64,000 bases of DNA, from contig JBBCGG010000001.1 of assembly GCA_037200525.1 (NCBI GenBank), positions 1,158,501 through 1,222,500 of the forward strand, written 5' to 3'. The translations under genes and the position numbers were made by a program. Below are positions 54,242 to 63,364 of the stretch, piece after piece. This stretch comes from Methylocella sp. (GTDB taxonomy: Bacteria > Pseudomonadota > Alphaproteobacteria > Rhizobiales > Beijerinckiaceae). The first letter of the stretch is position 1. Every line of letters starts with the position of its first letter. The notes beneath the pieces were generated by a model. The model did no database searches and had not been told where the DNA came from. It saw nothing but the letters and a program-made list of their open reading frames with translations.

Positions 54242-55741
54242 TCAACTCATGGTCGGTATGATGAAGCTTTGGTCGGTTACAATGCCGCCCTGCGGCCAGC
54301 GCTGCGTTACGATTTTCGCCTTCGTGTAAAAACGGACGCCTTCCAATCCATATTGATTGACGTCGCCAAAGCCCGAACGTTTCCAGCCGCCAAAGCTGTG
54401 ATAGGCGACGGGAACCGGAATCGGAACGTTGATGCCCACCATTCCAACATCAACCTTATGGGCGAATTCGCGCGCGGCTTGTCCATTGCGCGTGAAGATG
54501 GCGACGCCATTGCCGTAGGCGTGCTGGCTTGGCAGACGGATCGCCTGCTCGAGACTCTCCACACGCATTATTTGCAAAACCGGCCCGAAAATCTCGTCCC
54601 GGTAGCTCTGCATTTCCGGCGTGACGCGATCAAATAGGGTCGGGCCCAGAAAATAGCCGTTCTCATAGCCCTGCAGCTTGAAGTTGCGACCATCGAGGAC
54701 GAGCTCCGCACCTTCATCGACGCCCATTTGAATATAATTTTCGATCCGCGCCTTATGTTGCGCCGAAACCACAGGCCCGTAGTGGGCTTCGGAATCGGTC
54801 GAGACGCCGACCCGCAGCGCTTCGATTGCCGGGATGAGCTTCGCCCGCAAGGCGTTCGCGGTTTTCTCCCCGACAGCGACAACGACGGGCAGCGCCATGC
54901 ATCTCTCGCCGGCTGAGCCGTAGGCCGCGCCCAGCACGTCAGCGATCGTCTGATCGAGATCGGCGTCCGGCATGATGACTCCATGGTTCTTTGCCCCGCC
55001 CATGCATTGGACGCGTTTGCCCGCCGCGGCGCCTTTGCCATAAACATATTGGGCAATATCGGAAGAGCCGACAAAACTTACAGCTTTGATGTCGGGGTGC
55101 TCAAGGATCGCGTCAACAAGCGGTTTGCCGCCATGAACGACATTGAGTACGCCTTTCGGCAATCCCGCCTCGATTGCGAGTTCTGCCAGTCTCACAGGCA
55201 CTGACGGATCGCGCTCGGACGGTTTCAGGATGAACGCATTGCCGCTCGCAATCGCGGGCGCGAACATCCACGTCGGAATCATCGCGGGAAAATTGAAAGG
55301 CGTTATGCCGGCGACGACGCCCAGCGGTTGCCGCATTGAATAAACGTCAATGCCGGGCCCGACGCCATCAGAATATTCGCCTTTGAGAAGATGCGGGATG
55401 CCGCAGGCGAATTCGACTACTTCGAGTCCGCGCTGGATGTCGCCTCTGGAATCGGCGAGCACTTTGCCGTGCTCCGCAGAGAGCATCTTGGCGAGTTCGT
55501 CCATCTTCGATTCGAGCAGACGCTTGAACTCGAACATGACTCGACTGCGGCGTTGCGGATTGAGCGCAGCCCAAGCGGTCTGCGCAGCGAGCGCGCTTTG
55601 GACAGCGGCGTTGAGCTCCTTGCCGCCGCCAAGTTCGACCTGCGCCTGCACGACGCCGACATTGGGATCGTAAACATCGCCAGCCCCGAACGAGGCGCCG
55701 CTGAAGCGGGCACCGTCAATATAATGTGAAATAATCCGCAT
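54242..55741 (-). CDS. mmsA: CoA-acylating methylmalonate-semialdehyde dehydrogenase
   Basis: 499 residues from ATG 55741 (MRIISHYIDGARF). Aldehyde dehydrogenase superfamily with GVVAGITPFNFPAMIPTWMFAPA, GSSDIAQYVY and the catalytic Cys in GSAGERCMALPV, where Met-Ala after the Cys is typical of MmsA. It oxidises methylmalonate semialdehyde (valine, thymine) or malonate semialdehyde (beta-alanine, inositol) to propionyl-CoA or acetyl-CoA. The sugar transporter downstream at 59-63 kb would be compatible with inositol use, but no iol gene is visible. Confidence 0.95.
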   Translation of the reverse strand: MRIISHYIDGARFSGASFGAGDVYDPNVGVVQAQVELGGGKELNAAVQSALAAQTAWAALNPQRRSRVMFEFKRLLESKMDELAKMLSAEHGKVLADSRGDIQRGLEVVEFACGIPHLLKGEYSDGVGPGIDVYSMRQPLGVVAGITPFNFPAMIPTWMFAPAIASGNAFILKPSERDPSVPVRLAELAIEAGLPKGVLNVVHGGKPLVDAILEHPDIKAVSFVGSSDIAQYVYGKGAAAGKRVQCMGGAKNHGVIMPDADLDQTIADVLGAAYGSAGERCMALPVVVAVGEKTANALRAKLIPAIEALRVGVSTDSEAHYGPVVSAQHKARIENYIQMGVDEGAELVLDGRNFKLQGYENGYFLGPTLFDRVTPEMQSYRDEIFGPVLQIMRVESLEQAIRLPSQHAYGNGVAIFTRNGQAAREFAHKVDVGMVGINVPIPVPVAYHSFGGWKRSGFGDVNQYGLEGVRFYTKAKIVTQRWPQGGIVTDQSFIIPTMS

Positions 55742-56846
55742 CCGCTTACTCCATTTGCATCCGGCCTTTCGGATGCCTTGCAACGATGACTTCTCGCAGA
55801 AATCGAGCCTGGTATAAAAGAATCAATTTCAGTAAACCAATGCGCAAAAATGCGTAGCCGAGATTGGACGACCTTCAGGTCTTTCCCGTTGCGCCACATT
55901 GAGCAATGAGCGCCTCGAACTGAATGGCCGCGACGCACACATGGACATGATGCGCTCGCCGCACATCAACGATTGATCCATTGGATGAGAGGCTATCGAG
56001 CGCCATTAGATCGACGGACAAATGAAAATCGCCGATCAATCGCAGTCTATCCTGTTGCCGTAATACAACTCGCCTGGCAAATAGCGTTCGAAGTGGATAG
56101 CGCTTTCGGCGAATTCAATGGGATTGCGCATCGCAAATCCGCTGCGATCGGCTGGTGAGCGGCTTTCTTCCACGATAAGTTTTCTTCGTTCCCCCTCGGG
56201 GACCAGCGTGGCAGCGATTATTTCGCGCGGTCGCTCCCTGAGATCCCTCATTTCATTATTGCAGAAAGCGGGAAGGTGTTTCTCAAAAACCGATCTTCTT
56301 TGCTCAACTTTATGAAGCCTAAGATCATCGCAATGATAATCACATTTCGCTTACCGCGTGAGGAAACCCCCGTGACATTGATGAGTGGTAGACAATTTCG
56401 TCTTTAGCGCGCCCTGGGGGGGAACGCACAGATGGGAAGCCGCGACGCCAACAGGTCGTCGGTCTCCGGAGCTCCCAAAATCCTCAAGCTAATATCGTCA
56501 GCGTCAAGCGCGCAACGCGCCGCCAGGCGGAAGCGCTCTTGGCGCTCTCGGAGCAGGAATTTGTTGAGCTGTATCGCCTAAATGGATTGCGGCTTTGCAA
56601 GTCTGAGGGTGGCGGCATTGTGGTTGGGCCGCTCTGTAAAATGGATGGCTGAGCGCGCTTCGTAAGTGTGGGCCGTAACGAGCAGGCTACGTCCGAACTG
56701 GGGCCGTGACGTAGCAAGCGCCGAAGTTCCAACAAAGGCGCTGAGACTGAAGATGCATGCATTGAGGGCGTGAGCGCGTGGCGCAATGCACACCGGCGCG
56801 GTCATGATCCGAAGCCATAGAGCAAAACAAAAAGGGGGGAGTATTC
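55742..56846. other. Gene-poor 1.1 kb region between mmsA and oprB
   Basis: I see no gene I would defend. A minus-strand frame at 56036-56251 (71 residues, MRDLRERPREIIAATLVPE...) has fair codon use but no ribosome site. Around 55865-55895 the plus strand reads PRLDDLQVFPVAPH before stops, faintly like the start of a LysR protein. At 56386-56653 a plus frame without a start codon reads RRQAEALLALSEQEFVELYR. These may be remnants of decayed genes. The part before 56847 should hold the oprB promoter. Confidence 0.4.
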
Positions 56847-58241
56847 ATGAGGGGCGCCGATAATTTCGCCATTGCGGCGGTTTCGCCAGAACGGCGGGCT
56901 GCACCAAAAAACAAGCGCATTTTTTCGCTCGTTGCAAAAAGCTTGGTAATCCTAGCGGGGGCGACTCTCAGTCTGCCCGCCAATGCCCAGACGGCGGCCC
57001 CTTCGCAAGGTTATGACGTCATGACCTCGCCGAACCTCTTTGGCGATTGGAACGGACTGCGGACTTCCTTGCACAATCAAGGCGTCGATTTTCAATTGGG
57101 CTATGCGTCTGAAACCGTAACCAACTGGATGGGCGGCGATAAGCACCTCATAGAAAACGCTGGTCAGTTCCAACTGGGAAGCACCTTCGATCTCCAGCAG
57201 ATATTCGGCATTCAGGGCGGCTCGTTCCAGGTCACCGTCGTCGAACGCAATGGCCGCAACCTTGCTGCCGATGCGAACCTTGGCACTTTGCAGCTCGTCA
57301 ACGAAATCTACGGTCGCGGCGACATTTTTCGTCTCACTGATTTTTATTATGATCAGAAATTCGACAATGGCGCATTCGACTTCAAAATCGGCCGCTTGAC
57401 CTATGGTGGAACTTTCGCGGCCTTTTCCTGCGATTTCATCAATCTGACCTTCTGCGGCGCACCTCCTGGCAACCTTGTCGGCTATATTTTCAACTGGCCC
57501 GTCAGCCAGTGGGCCGCGGTCGCGAAGGCCAATATCGGCGACTTCGGCTACGTCCAGGTGGGAGCCTACGATATCAATCCATCAAATCTCGATTTAAATC
57601 CGGGAATTGCTCTGGCGCCGTCCTTCCCGAATGGCTCGACCGGCGTGATGATACCCGTCGAAGCTGCTTGGCTTCCGACTTTCGGCAATCTGGCCGGCAG
57701 CTACAAATTCGGCGGCTGGTATGATACTTCCACGGCCAACGACGTGTTGCTGAATACCGCAGGCCAGCCGCTGGTTTTCGGCGGCACTCCCCAGAGAGAC
57801 ACGGGGCGCTGGGGCTATTACATCAACTTCAAGCAGCAGGTGACGGCGGACCCAACGGGCGCTGATCCCAAGCACGGCCTGTTTGGCTTCTTTAACGCCA
57901 CCTTCACCGACGACAGAACCTCGACCACAGATCGTCAAATCGCCGGCGGCTTCCTCTACCACGGCCCCTTCGATTCGCGACCCAATGACGACATCGGCTT
58001 TGCAATAGGCACGACCCATGTCAACCCGCGGATCGCCGACGGAGAGGCAATCGCCAATGCGGCGGGCGTTGGTCAGGGCTTTACGCAAACCGGCGAGCTT
58101 ACGACCGAAGTGTTTTATGGGCTTCAAGCCACTGGTTGGCTGAACCTCAAGGGCAGCTTGGAGTATATCCACAACCCTGGCGGCACAAACTTCTTCAAGG
58201 ACGTTATCGTCAGCGCCGTCCGCGTCAGCATAACGTTCTAA
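56847..58241 (+). CDS. oprB: Carbohydrate-selective porin, OprB family
   Basis: 464 residues. A signal peptide after a long basic N-terminus (KNKRIFSLVAKSLVILAGAT, cleavage after PANA), then the mature start with LFGDWNGLRTSLHNQGVDFQLGY, which is the OprB signature. A beta-barrel pattern runs to the end, finishing in an aromatic-ended strand VSAVRVSITF, as required for outer-membrane insertion. It lets sugars or small acids cross the outer membrane. It may work with the ABC transporter at 59.5-63 kb. GGGGGGAG precedes the ATG. Confidence 0.93.
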   Translation: MRGADNFAIAAVSPERRAAPKNKRIFSLVAKSLVILAGATLSLPANAQTAAPSQGYDVMTSPNLFGDWNGLRTSLHNQGVDFQLGYASETVTNWMGGDKHLIENAGQFQLGSTFDLQQIFGIQGGSFQVTVVERNGRNLAADANLGTLQLVNEIYGRGDIFRLTDFYYDQKFDNGAFDFKIGRLTYGGTFAAFSCDFINLTFCGAPPGNLVGYIFNWPVSQWAAVAKANIGDFGYVQVGAYDINPSNLDLNPGIALAPSFPNGSTGVMIPVEAAWLPTFGNLAGSYKFGGWYDTSTANDVLLNTAGQPLVFGGTPQRDTGRWGYYINFKQQVTADPTGADPKHGLFGFFNATFTDDRTSTTDRQIAGGFLYHGPFDSRPNDDIGFAIGTTHVNPRIADGEAIANAAGVGQGFTQTGELTTEVFYGLQATGWLNLKGSLEYIHNPGGTNFFKDVIVSAVRVSITF

Positions 58242-58437
58242 GAATCGGCCACGACGAAGGCTCGATAAATTCGATAATGGGGGGTCGCGGACTGCAGTCG
58301 CCGGGACCTCTCTAATTTTGTGGAGCATCCTCGCGGTAAGTTCGAAGAGGGCGCTCCCCAAAAAAACCAGCGCAGACAACCCATCTCTAGTTCTTTGCGA
58401 AGAAGAGAGTTTGAAGGAAACAGTTAACTGAGTGTTT

Positions 58438-58686
58438 TTACCGGCAGAGGCCGGTGTCGCTCAATGACGGATTGCCGTTCGGAGAGACCGAGGGCATATT
58501 CCGCTCACAATTGGCCCTGGGCATGCTGCCGGTTCCGGTAGAACGCCCGGTTCTGATATCCTCAGGACCTAAGGTCGTCGGATAATTGCCAGGGTCGCGT
58601 TCCATACGGCGTTCGCCCTGGGCATGGCTCTGGCCCGTCGCCGCCACAAGCAGGACCGCGACGCTAAGTGCTTGAAGCATCTTCAT
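58438..58686 (-). CDS. Small secreted protein, NGNPSLS family, copy 1
   Basis: 82 residues with a signal peptide (MKMLQALSVAVLLVAATGQSHAQ). The mature part ends ANCERN-PSVSPNGNPSLSDTGLCR, with two Cys 18-20 residues apart. It is clearly paralogous to the next gene (shared MK--QAL, GRS-G, ANC-RN-PSVS-NGNPSLS-T--CR). Ribosome site AAAGGCG. I do not recognise the family; extracytoplasmic and probably disulfide-bonded. Confidence 0.7.
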   Translation of the reverse strand: MKMLQALSVAVLLVAATGQSHAQGERRMERDPGNYPTTLGPEDIRTGRSTGTGSMPRANCERNMPSVSPNGNPSLSDTGLCR

Positions 58687-58757
58687 AATTGATCGCCTTT
58701 CTTTTATAAGACAGGCTACTCCCGGTTGAAATACAACCTAACCCAACGCAGCAAGGG

Positions 58758-59018
58758 TCAGAGAGTTGCGCCGCGACAAATAGGGGTCTCGCTCAGAGAG
58801 GGATTGCCATTGGCTGAGACCGAGGGTTCATTCCGCTGGCAGTTGGCGCTGGGAGCGTTCTTCACGCCGACTGAGCGTCCGGCGGTGAGTTCATTTGAAC
58901 CGGCGGCGACAGCATAATCGCCTGCGCTACGATGGGTGATTTGCCCGCTCTGAGCGTATGTGGCGGCCGTTGAGCTCGCGAGTATGGCTATTGCGCCAAG
59001 CGCTTGAATTATCTTCAT
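58758..59018 (-). CDS. Small secreted protein, NGNPSLS family, copy 2
   Basis: 86 residues with a signal peptide (MKIIQALGAIAILASSTAATYAQ) and the same C-terminal motif ANCQRNEPSVSANGNPSLSETPICR plus four extra residues. AAAGGGC ribosome site. Upstream of copy 1 on the same strand with a 71-base gap, so an ancient tandem duplication. Function unknown. Confidence 0.7.
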   Translation of the reverse strand: MKIIQALGAIAILASSTAATYAQSGQITHRSAGDYAVAAGSNELTAGRSVGVKNAPSANCQRNEPSVSANGNPSLSETPICRGATL

Positions 59019-59564
59019 AATAATTTTGCCCTTTCGGCTAAAGGCAGGCCTTTGGAAACCTGCGGGATTGAGCTATCCGCCTCGTCCGACGCTTGAGATG
59101 GCCACCCGGAGGACCGCTCGCTCCAATGACGCGGAGATAGTCGATGCCGTGCTGCGATGCAATATAGGCGGAGAATGTGTCGCACCCTGCTGCACTGCGA
59201 AGCCGGGCTAGTCGCCCATCAAATCAATGTGTTGTGAATGCTGCAGTGCGGATGGTGCGGTGCGGCGGGCAATTGGGATCGGGAGGCCGCTCCAGCCGAA
59301 TGAATCCGCGCTTTTGGCTGTCGGCGAGGCTGAATTAGTCGCGGGGCTACCCATCAGCCGCTGAAGATAGCGCTTGGGACAAGGCGCGAGGCTTTAGCGC
59401 CGAAGACGGCGCTGATAAGCCGCCGTCAAACGGCAGCATTGAGGGCGAATGGCGGTCAAGTTCAAGCATATGGGCGGCCCGAAGGCCCCACCCGACCCGA
59501 TCGACCGCCGGCCAGTCTGGCCACGCGATCGGCAAGCTCCATTACATGGACGGACGTCTGGGAA
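59019..59564. other. Gene-free region between mini-proteins and the ABC permease
   Basis: 546 bases in which I see no supported gene or terminator. The part near 59019 carries the promoter of the mini-protein pair. Confidence 0.5.
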
Positions 59565-60536
59565 TTATGAGGCCTTGCGCCGGTTGTTTATCGAGTCGAA
59601 CAGCACCGCCAGAAAAATGACGGCCCCTTGGATGAACTGCACCCAGAAGGGTTCGACGTTATTCAAGGTCAGTCCGTTGTTGATGACGCCGATCAGCAGA
59701 ACCCCAAGGATCGTGCCGAGCATGCTGCCGCGACCGCCAAACAGCGACGCCCCGCCGATCACCACGGCTGCAATCGCGTTGAGCTCCAATCCGCTCGCGG
59801 CGATGGGCTGCGCCGAGTCAAGCCGCCCGGTCAGGACAACGCCGCCAAGGCCCGCCAAGGCGCCCGAAATCACGTAAACGAGGATCAATGTGCGCCGCGC
59901 CGGAATGCCGGCCATGACGGCGGCTTCCCGATTGCCGCCTACCGCATAGACCTCGCTGCCGAACACCGTTTTGCTGAGCACGAAAGCCCCTATGCCGAGG
60001 GCCGCGAGCGAGATGATGGCCGCGATAGGGAAAAAGCCAATGAGGCCGCCCCCGATTGCGTCGAAAGCATCGTCGAAGCCGAAGATCGTTTGACCGTTCG
60101 GCAGGATGAAAGACAGGCCTCGCGCCATCGCCATAGCCGCGAGCGTGACGATGAAGGGATTCATGCCGAGTAAGGCGACAGCCACGCCGTTGAAGATCCC
60201 GCAGCCGGCCCCGACCAGAATCCCTATCGCTACAGCCGCCGGAATGGGGACATGAGCGTGCAGCGCCATGCCGACGACTACGCCCGACAACGCTACGACT
60301 GCGCCGGACGACAAGTCGATCCCGCCCGTGATGATCACGAAGGTCTGTCCGCACGCCACGATCGCGATCAGCGAACTCGCCGCCAGGATCGCCATGATAT
60401 TTGCCGTCGACAGGAATGACGACGTCATGAGGGACAGGTAGAGCACGATCGCCGCGAACGCGATGATGATCGCGATCTCGCTGACATCGGCCTCGAGCCA
60501 TCGCCACAAGGGGCGCTTCTGATCGGTTTCAGTCAT
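59565..60536 (-). CDS. Ribose-type sugar ABC transporter, permease
   Basis: 323 residues from ATG 60536 with eight to ten helices and the BPD_transp_2 pattern: GQTFVIITGGIDLSSGAVVAL, FNGVAVALLGMNPFIVTLAAM, and SLFGGRGSMLGTILGVLLIGV near the end. It forms the membrane pore of an RbsC-like importer. Last gene of the run binding protein - ATPase - permease; 23 bases after the ATPase gene. The exact sugar cannot be read from the permease. Confidence 0.92.
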   Translation of the reverse strand: MTETDQKRPLWRWLEADVSEIAIIIAFAAIVLYLSLMTSSFLSTANIMAILAASSLIAIVACGQTFVIITGGIDLSSGAVVALSGVVVGMALHAHVPIPAAVAIGILVGAGCGIFNGVAVALLGMNPFIVTLAAMAMARGLSFILPNGQTIFGFDDAFDAIGGGLIGFFPIAAIISLAALGIGAFVLSKTVFGSEVYAVGGNREAAVMAGIPARRTLILVYVISGALAGLGGVVLTGRLDSAQPIAASGLELNAIAAVVIGGASLFGGRGSMLGTILGVLLIGVINNGLTLNNVEPFWVQFIQGAVIFLAVLFDSINNRRKAS

Positions 60537-60559
60537 GGTTTCATTGTGGCTTATGATAT

Positions 60560-62044
60560 TTATCCGACAGCGGCGAGCGACATGATGCGATCCTGACTGA
60601 ATTGCGCGCGTTCGACTTCGCCAACCATTCGACCGGCGCGCAGAACGCCGATGCGATCGCATAAGCCGAGGAGCTCCAGCAGGTCCGAGGACACGATCAG
60701 GATCGCGGCTCCCCTGGCCGCGACTTCACCGATCAGATTGTAAACTTCAACCTTGGCTCCGACATCGACGCCGCGCGTCGGCTCATCCAGCATGAACACG
60801 CGCGGCCCGATGCCGATGGCGCGTGCGAGAACGATCTTCTGCTGATTGCCGCCGGAAAGCCGCCGCACTTCCTGCCTCGACGAGTCGGCGCGAATGCGCA
60901 GCGATTTGATCGAGCTCTCGGCGAACTGCTCCAACGCGCGGTCTGACAGGATCCCCCAACGCGATAAAGCTTCGAGGGCGGACATCGTCAGATTCCGACG
61001 TATGGAAAACGAAAGGATCAGTCCTTCCAGCTTGCGGTCTTCCGGCGTCAGCACGACGCCTTGCCGCAAGGAGCGGCGCGGCGAAAAAGGGACGAAAGCC
61101 TTTCCCGAAACTTTGAGGCGCCCCGCCGTGGCGGGCAGCGCTCCAAAGATGGTCTTGAGCACCTCCGTCCGGCCCGCTCCGACGAGCCCGGCAAGGCCAT
61201 AGATTTCGCCGGCGCGAACGTTGAACGACACATTTTCGAACCGGCCCTTGCTCGAAAGTCCTTGCACGTCGAGAACGATGGCCCCAAGCGCGATAGCTTT
61301 TTTGGGAAAGAATTTGTCGATGGGGCGATTGACCATGGTCTGCACCAAGGCTTCCTTGGTCCAACCCGCGGCCGGCCGAACTTCCACGGAAAGGCCGTCG
61401 CGCATGACCGCGATGCGATCGCAGATCGCGAACACCTCTTCGAGATGGTGGCTGATAAAAATGACGCCGACGCCATCCGCCTTGAGCGCCCGGATCTTCT
61501 TCTTCAGAAGTTCGACTTCGTGGCCGGTCAGGGCCGCCGTCGGCTCGTCCATGACGATGATGCGCGCCCGCCTGCGCAAAGCCCGCGCGATCTCGACCAG
61601 TTGACGCTGCGCCAGCGAGAGGCTGCGGATCTTTGTGGTCGGGGAAATGTCGAGCCCGATCCGCTTCAGCGCGGCGCGCGTCTCCCAGAGCAGGCGCGTC
61701 CTGCGGATCGCGCCAAAGCCGTTCCTCGGCAGCGCGCCCGCAAAGATGTTTTCCGCGACGGTCCGGTCCGGAAACAGGCTGAGTTCCTGGTGCACCACTG
61801 TGATGCCCGCCTGCAGCGCCTCGCGCGGGTCGCAAGGCGCGAAGAGCTTTCCCTGCAGCCATATCGAGCCATGGTTTGGCTGATGAACGCCCGCTAGAAT
61901 CTTAATCAGCGTCGACTTGCCGGCTCCGTTCTCCCCCACGATGCCGAGAACCTCGCCGGCATCGAGCGTGAGTGAAACATCGGTCAATACCGACACTCCC
62001 AAAAACGCTTTGGAAACGTGGCGCATGTCAAGAAGATGAGACAT
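60560..62044 (-). CDS. Ribose-type sugar ABC transporter, double ATPase
   Basis: 494 residues with two ABC modules, as in RbsA/MglA. First: Walker A GENGAGKST, signature LSLAQRQLVEIARAL, Walker B IIVMDEPTAAL. Second: Walker A replaced by GLVGAGRTEVL (degenerate, usual for this family), signature LSGGNQQKIVLARAI and Walker B VFMLDEPTRGVDVG. Only one fully competent site is the rule for this group. Between the binding-protein and permease genes with short gaps. Confidence 0.95.
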   Translation of the reverse strand: MSHLLDMRHVSKAFLGVSVLTDVSLTLDAGEVLGIVGENGAGKSTLIKILAGVHQPNHGSIWLQGKLFAPCDPREALQAGITVVHQELSLFPDRTVAENIFAGALPRNGFGAIRRTRLLWETRAALKRIGLDISPTTKIRSLSLAQRQLVEIARALRRRARIIVMDEPTAALTGHEVELLKKKIRALKADGVGVIFISHHLEEVFAICDRIAVMRDGLSVEVRPAAGWTKEALVQTMVNRPIDKFFPKKAIALGAIVLDVQGLSSKGRFENVSFNVRAGEIYGLAGLVGAGRTEVLKTIFGALPATAGRLKVSGKAFVPFSPRRSLRQGVVLTPEDRKLEGLILSFSIRRNLTMSALEALSRWGILSDRALEQFAESSIKSLRIRADSSRQEVRRLSGGNQQKIVLARAIGIGPRVFMLDEPTRGVDVGAKVEVYNLIGEVAARGAAILIVSSDLLELLGLCDRIGVLRAGRMVGEVERAQFSQDRIMSLAAVG

Positions 62045-62066
62045 CGCAAGCGCTCCTCAATCTGCT

Positions 62067-63080
62067 CTAGACGCTGTCGGCCCAAAGGCCATAGCGTTTT
62101 ACTTCCGCGCTATCGATGTTAGCTTTGGTCACGAGGATATGAGGCCAGTACTCGTGCGCTGGAATGCGCGTCTTGTCGCCGTGGAAATAAACGTCGACGT
62201 ATCGCACCGCCTGGATCGCCATCGTGAGCGGGTTCTGCGATAGCGTCGCATTCATGTCGCCCTTGCGGATGGCCGTGAGGGCCTGCTCGGCGCCGTCGAT
62301 CCCGATAATAATAATGTGCTTTGGATCATCGAGCGGGGCGTTCCGGCCGGCTTGGCGGATCGCTCGCAGTGCGCCGACCGCATTGTCATCGTTGCCGTTG
62401 AACACCGCGTCGATTTGTGGATTGGCGGCCATGATCTGGCTCATCAGGTTAAACGCTTTTTCCTGATCGAATTGCGCTTCCTGGCGCGCCACCAGCTTCA
62501 ACCCGGGATTGCCGGCCTGGAGCTTGCTGAACTCATCCATGAAACCCTTGTCGCGCGCGTCGCCAGCCGTAGCGCCGAGCAGACCCACCAGATTGACTAC
62601 GTTGCCCTGAATCTTGCCGTACCGCTGTTTCAGCCTGTCCGCGATGAACTGCGCGCCTTGCTGGCCGAGCGCTACATTGTCGGTTTCGAGGAAGTTGGTC
62701 TGGCAATCGCCGCAGGCCGCGCCGCGGTCGAGCGTGAACACCGGAATTTTCTTCTTGTCGGCCTGCTGAACGGCGGGCGCGATGGCGTTGGCGTTGACTG
62801 GGTTTAGGATCAGCGCATCAACCTGTTGGTTGATGAGATCGATGACCATGCTGGCCTGAGTATTGGCGTCCCCATTTGCGTTGGTGTTGAGGAGCGTGAC
62901 GCCCGGATAATCTTTTACTGCTTCAACGACGCTCTTGGTCATGCCTTGAAAATAGGGATTGGCGAGCGTAGAGACGTTGTAACCGATCTTCAGCGGCTTA
63001 TTTTGAGCGCGCGCCAGGCCGGGCGACATGCTGAGTGCGGCCAAGCCGCCAATCGCCGTCACGACTTCGCGTCGGTTCAT
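62067..63080 (-). CDS. Ribose-type sugar ABC transporter, periplasmic binding protein
   Basis: 337 residues of the Peripla_BP_4 (RbsB) family. The signal MNRREVVTAIGGLAALSMSPGLARA with an N-terminal NRRE is Sec-type, or weakly Tat-like. Mature: LKIGYNVSTLANPYFQGM, then VDALILNPVNANAIAPAVQQA, and a sugar-contact segment with VFTLDRGAACGDC. The two Cys there are not seen in RbsB itself. A strong GGGAGGAAA ribosome site. Substrate unknown (pentose, inositol or similar). Confidence 0.93.
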   Translation of the reverse strand: MNRREVVTAIGGLAALSMSPGLARAQNKPLKIGYNVSTLANPYFQGMTKSVVEAVKDYPGVTLLNTNANGDANTQASMVIDLINQQVDALILNPVNANAIAPAVQQADKKKIPVFTLDRGAACGDCQTNFLETDNVALGQQGAQFIADRLKQRYGKIQGNVVNLVGLLGATAGDARDKGFMDEFSKLQAGNPGLKLVARQEAQFDQEKAFNLMSQIMAANPQIDAVFNGNDDNAVGALRAIRQAGRNAPLDDPKHIIIIGIDGAEQALTAIRKGDMNATLSQNPLTMAIQAVRYVDVYFHGDKTRIPAHEYWPHILVTKANIDSAEVKRYGLWADSV

Positions 63081-63364
63081 TATTTCCTCCCGAAGGCCAG
63101 CCGATCTGTTCGGTCTTTGCGGCCATTACGTCAGACTGTGGAGCAACACGGTCATCTGTCAAGATCAATGTTAGCGCAATCAGCTAGTTGTCATCGCGCC
63201 GTCCTGGCTTTCATCGCTTGCGCGGCGGGGTTGATGCCTGCGCGATCGCGAACGCTTCGTTCGCCAATGCGCCGCGTAAATCGGCGCTGTCGCACGTCTA
63301 AAACGTCGTCGATGTCGAGCGCTATGGCAAAGCATCACCCTTGGACGAAGGATGAGGCCCTTTC

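Noticed and set aside
59026-59211. 61-codon plus-strand frame
   Set aside because: No ribosome site, odd composition, and it overlaps the likely promoter of the NGNPSLS genes.
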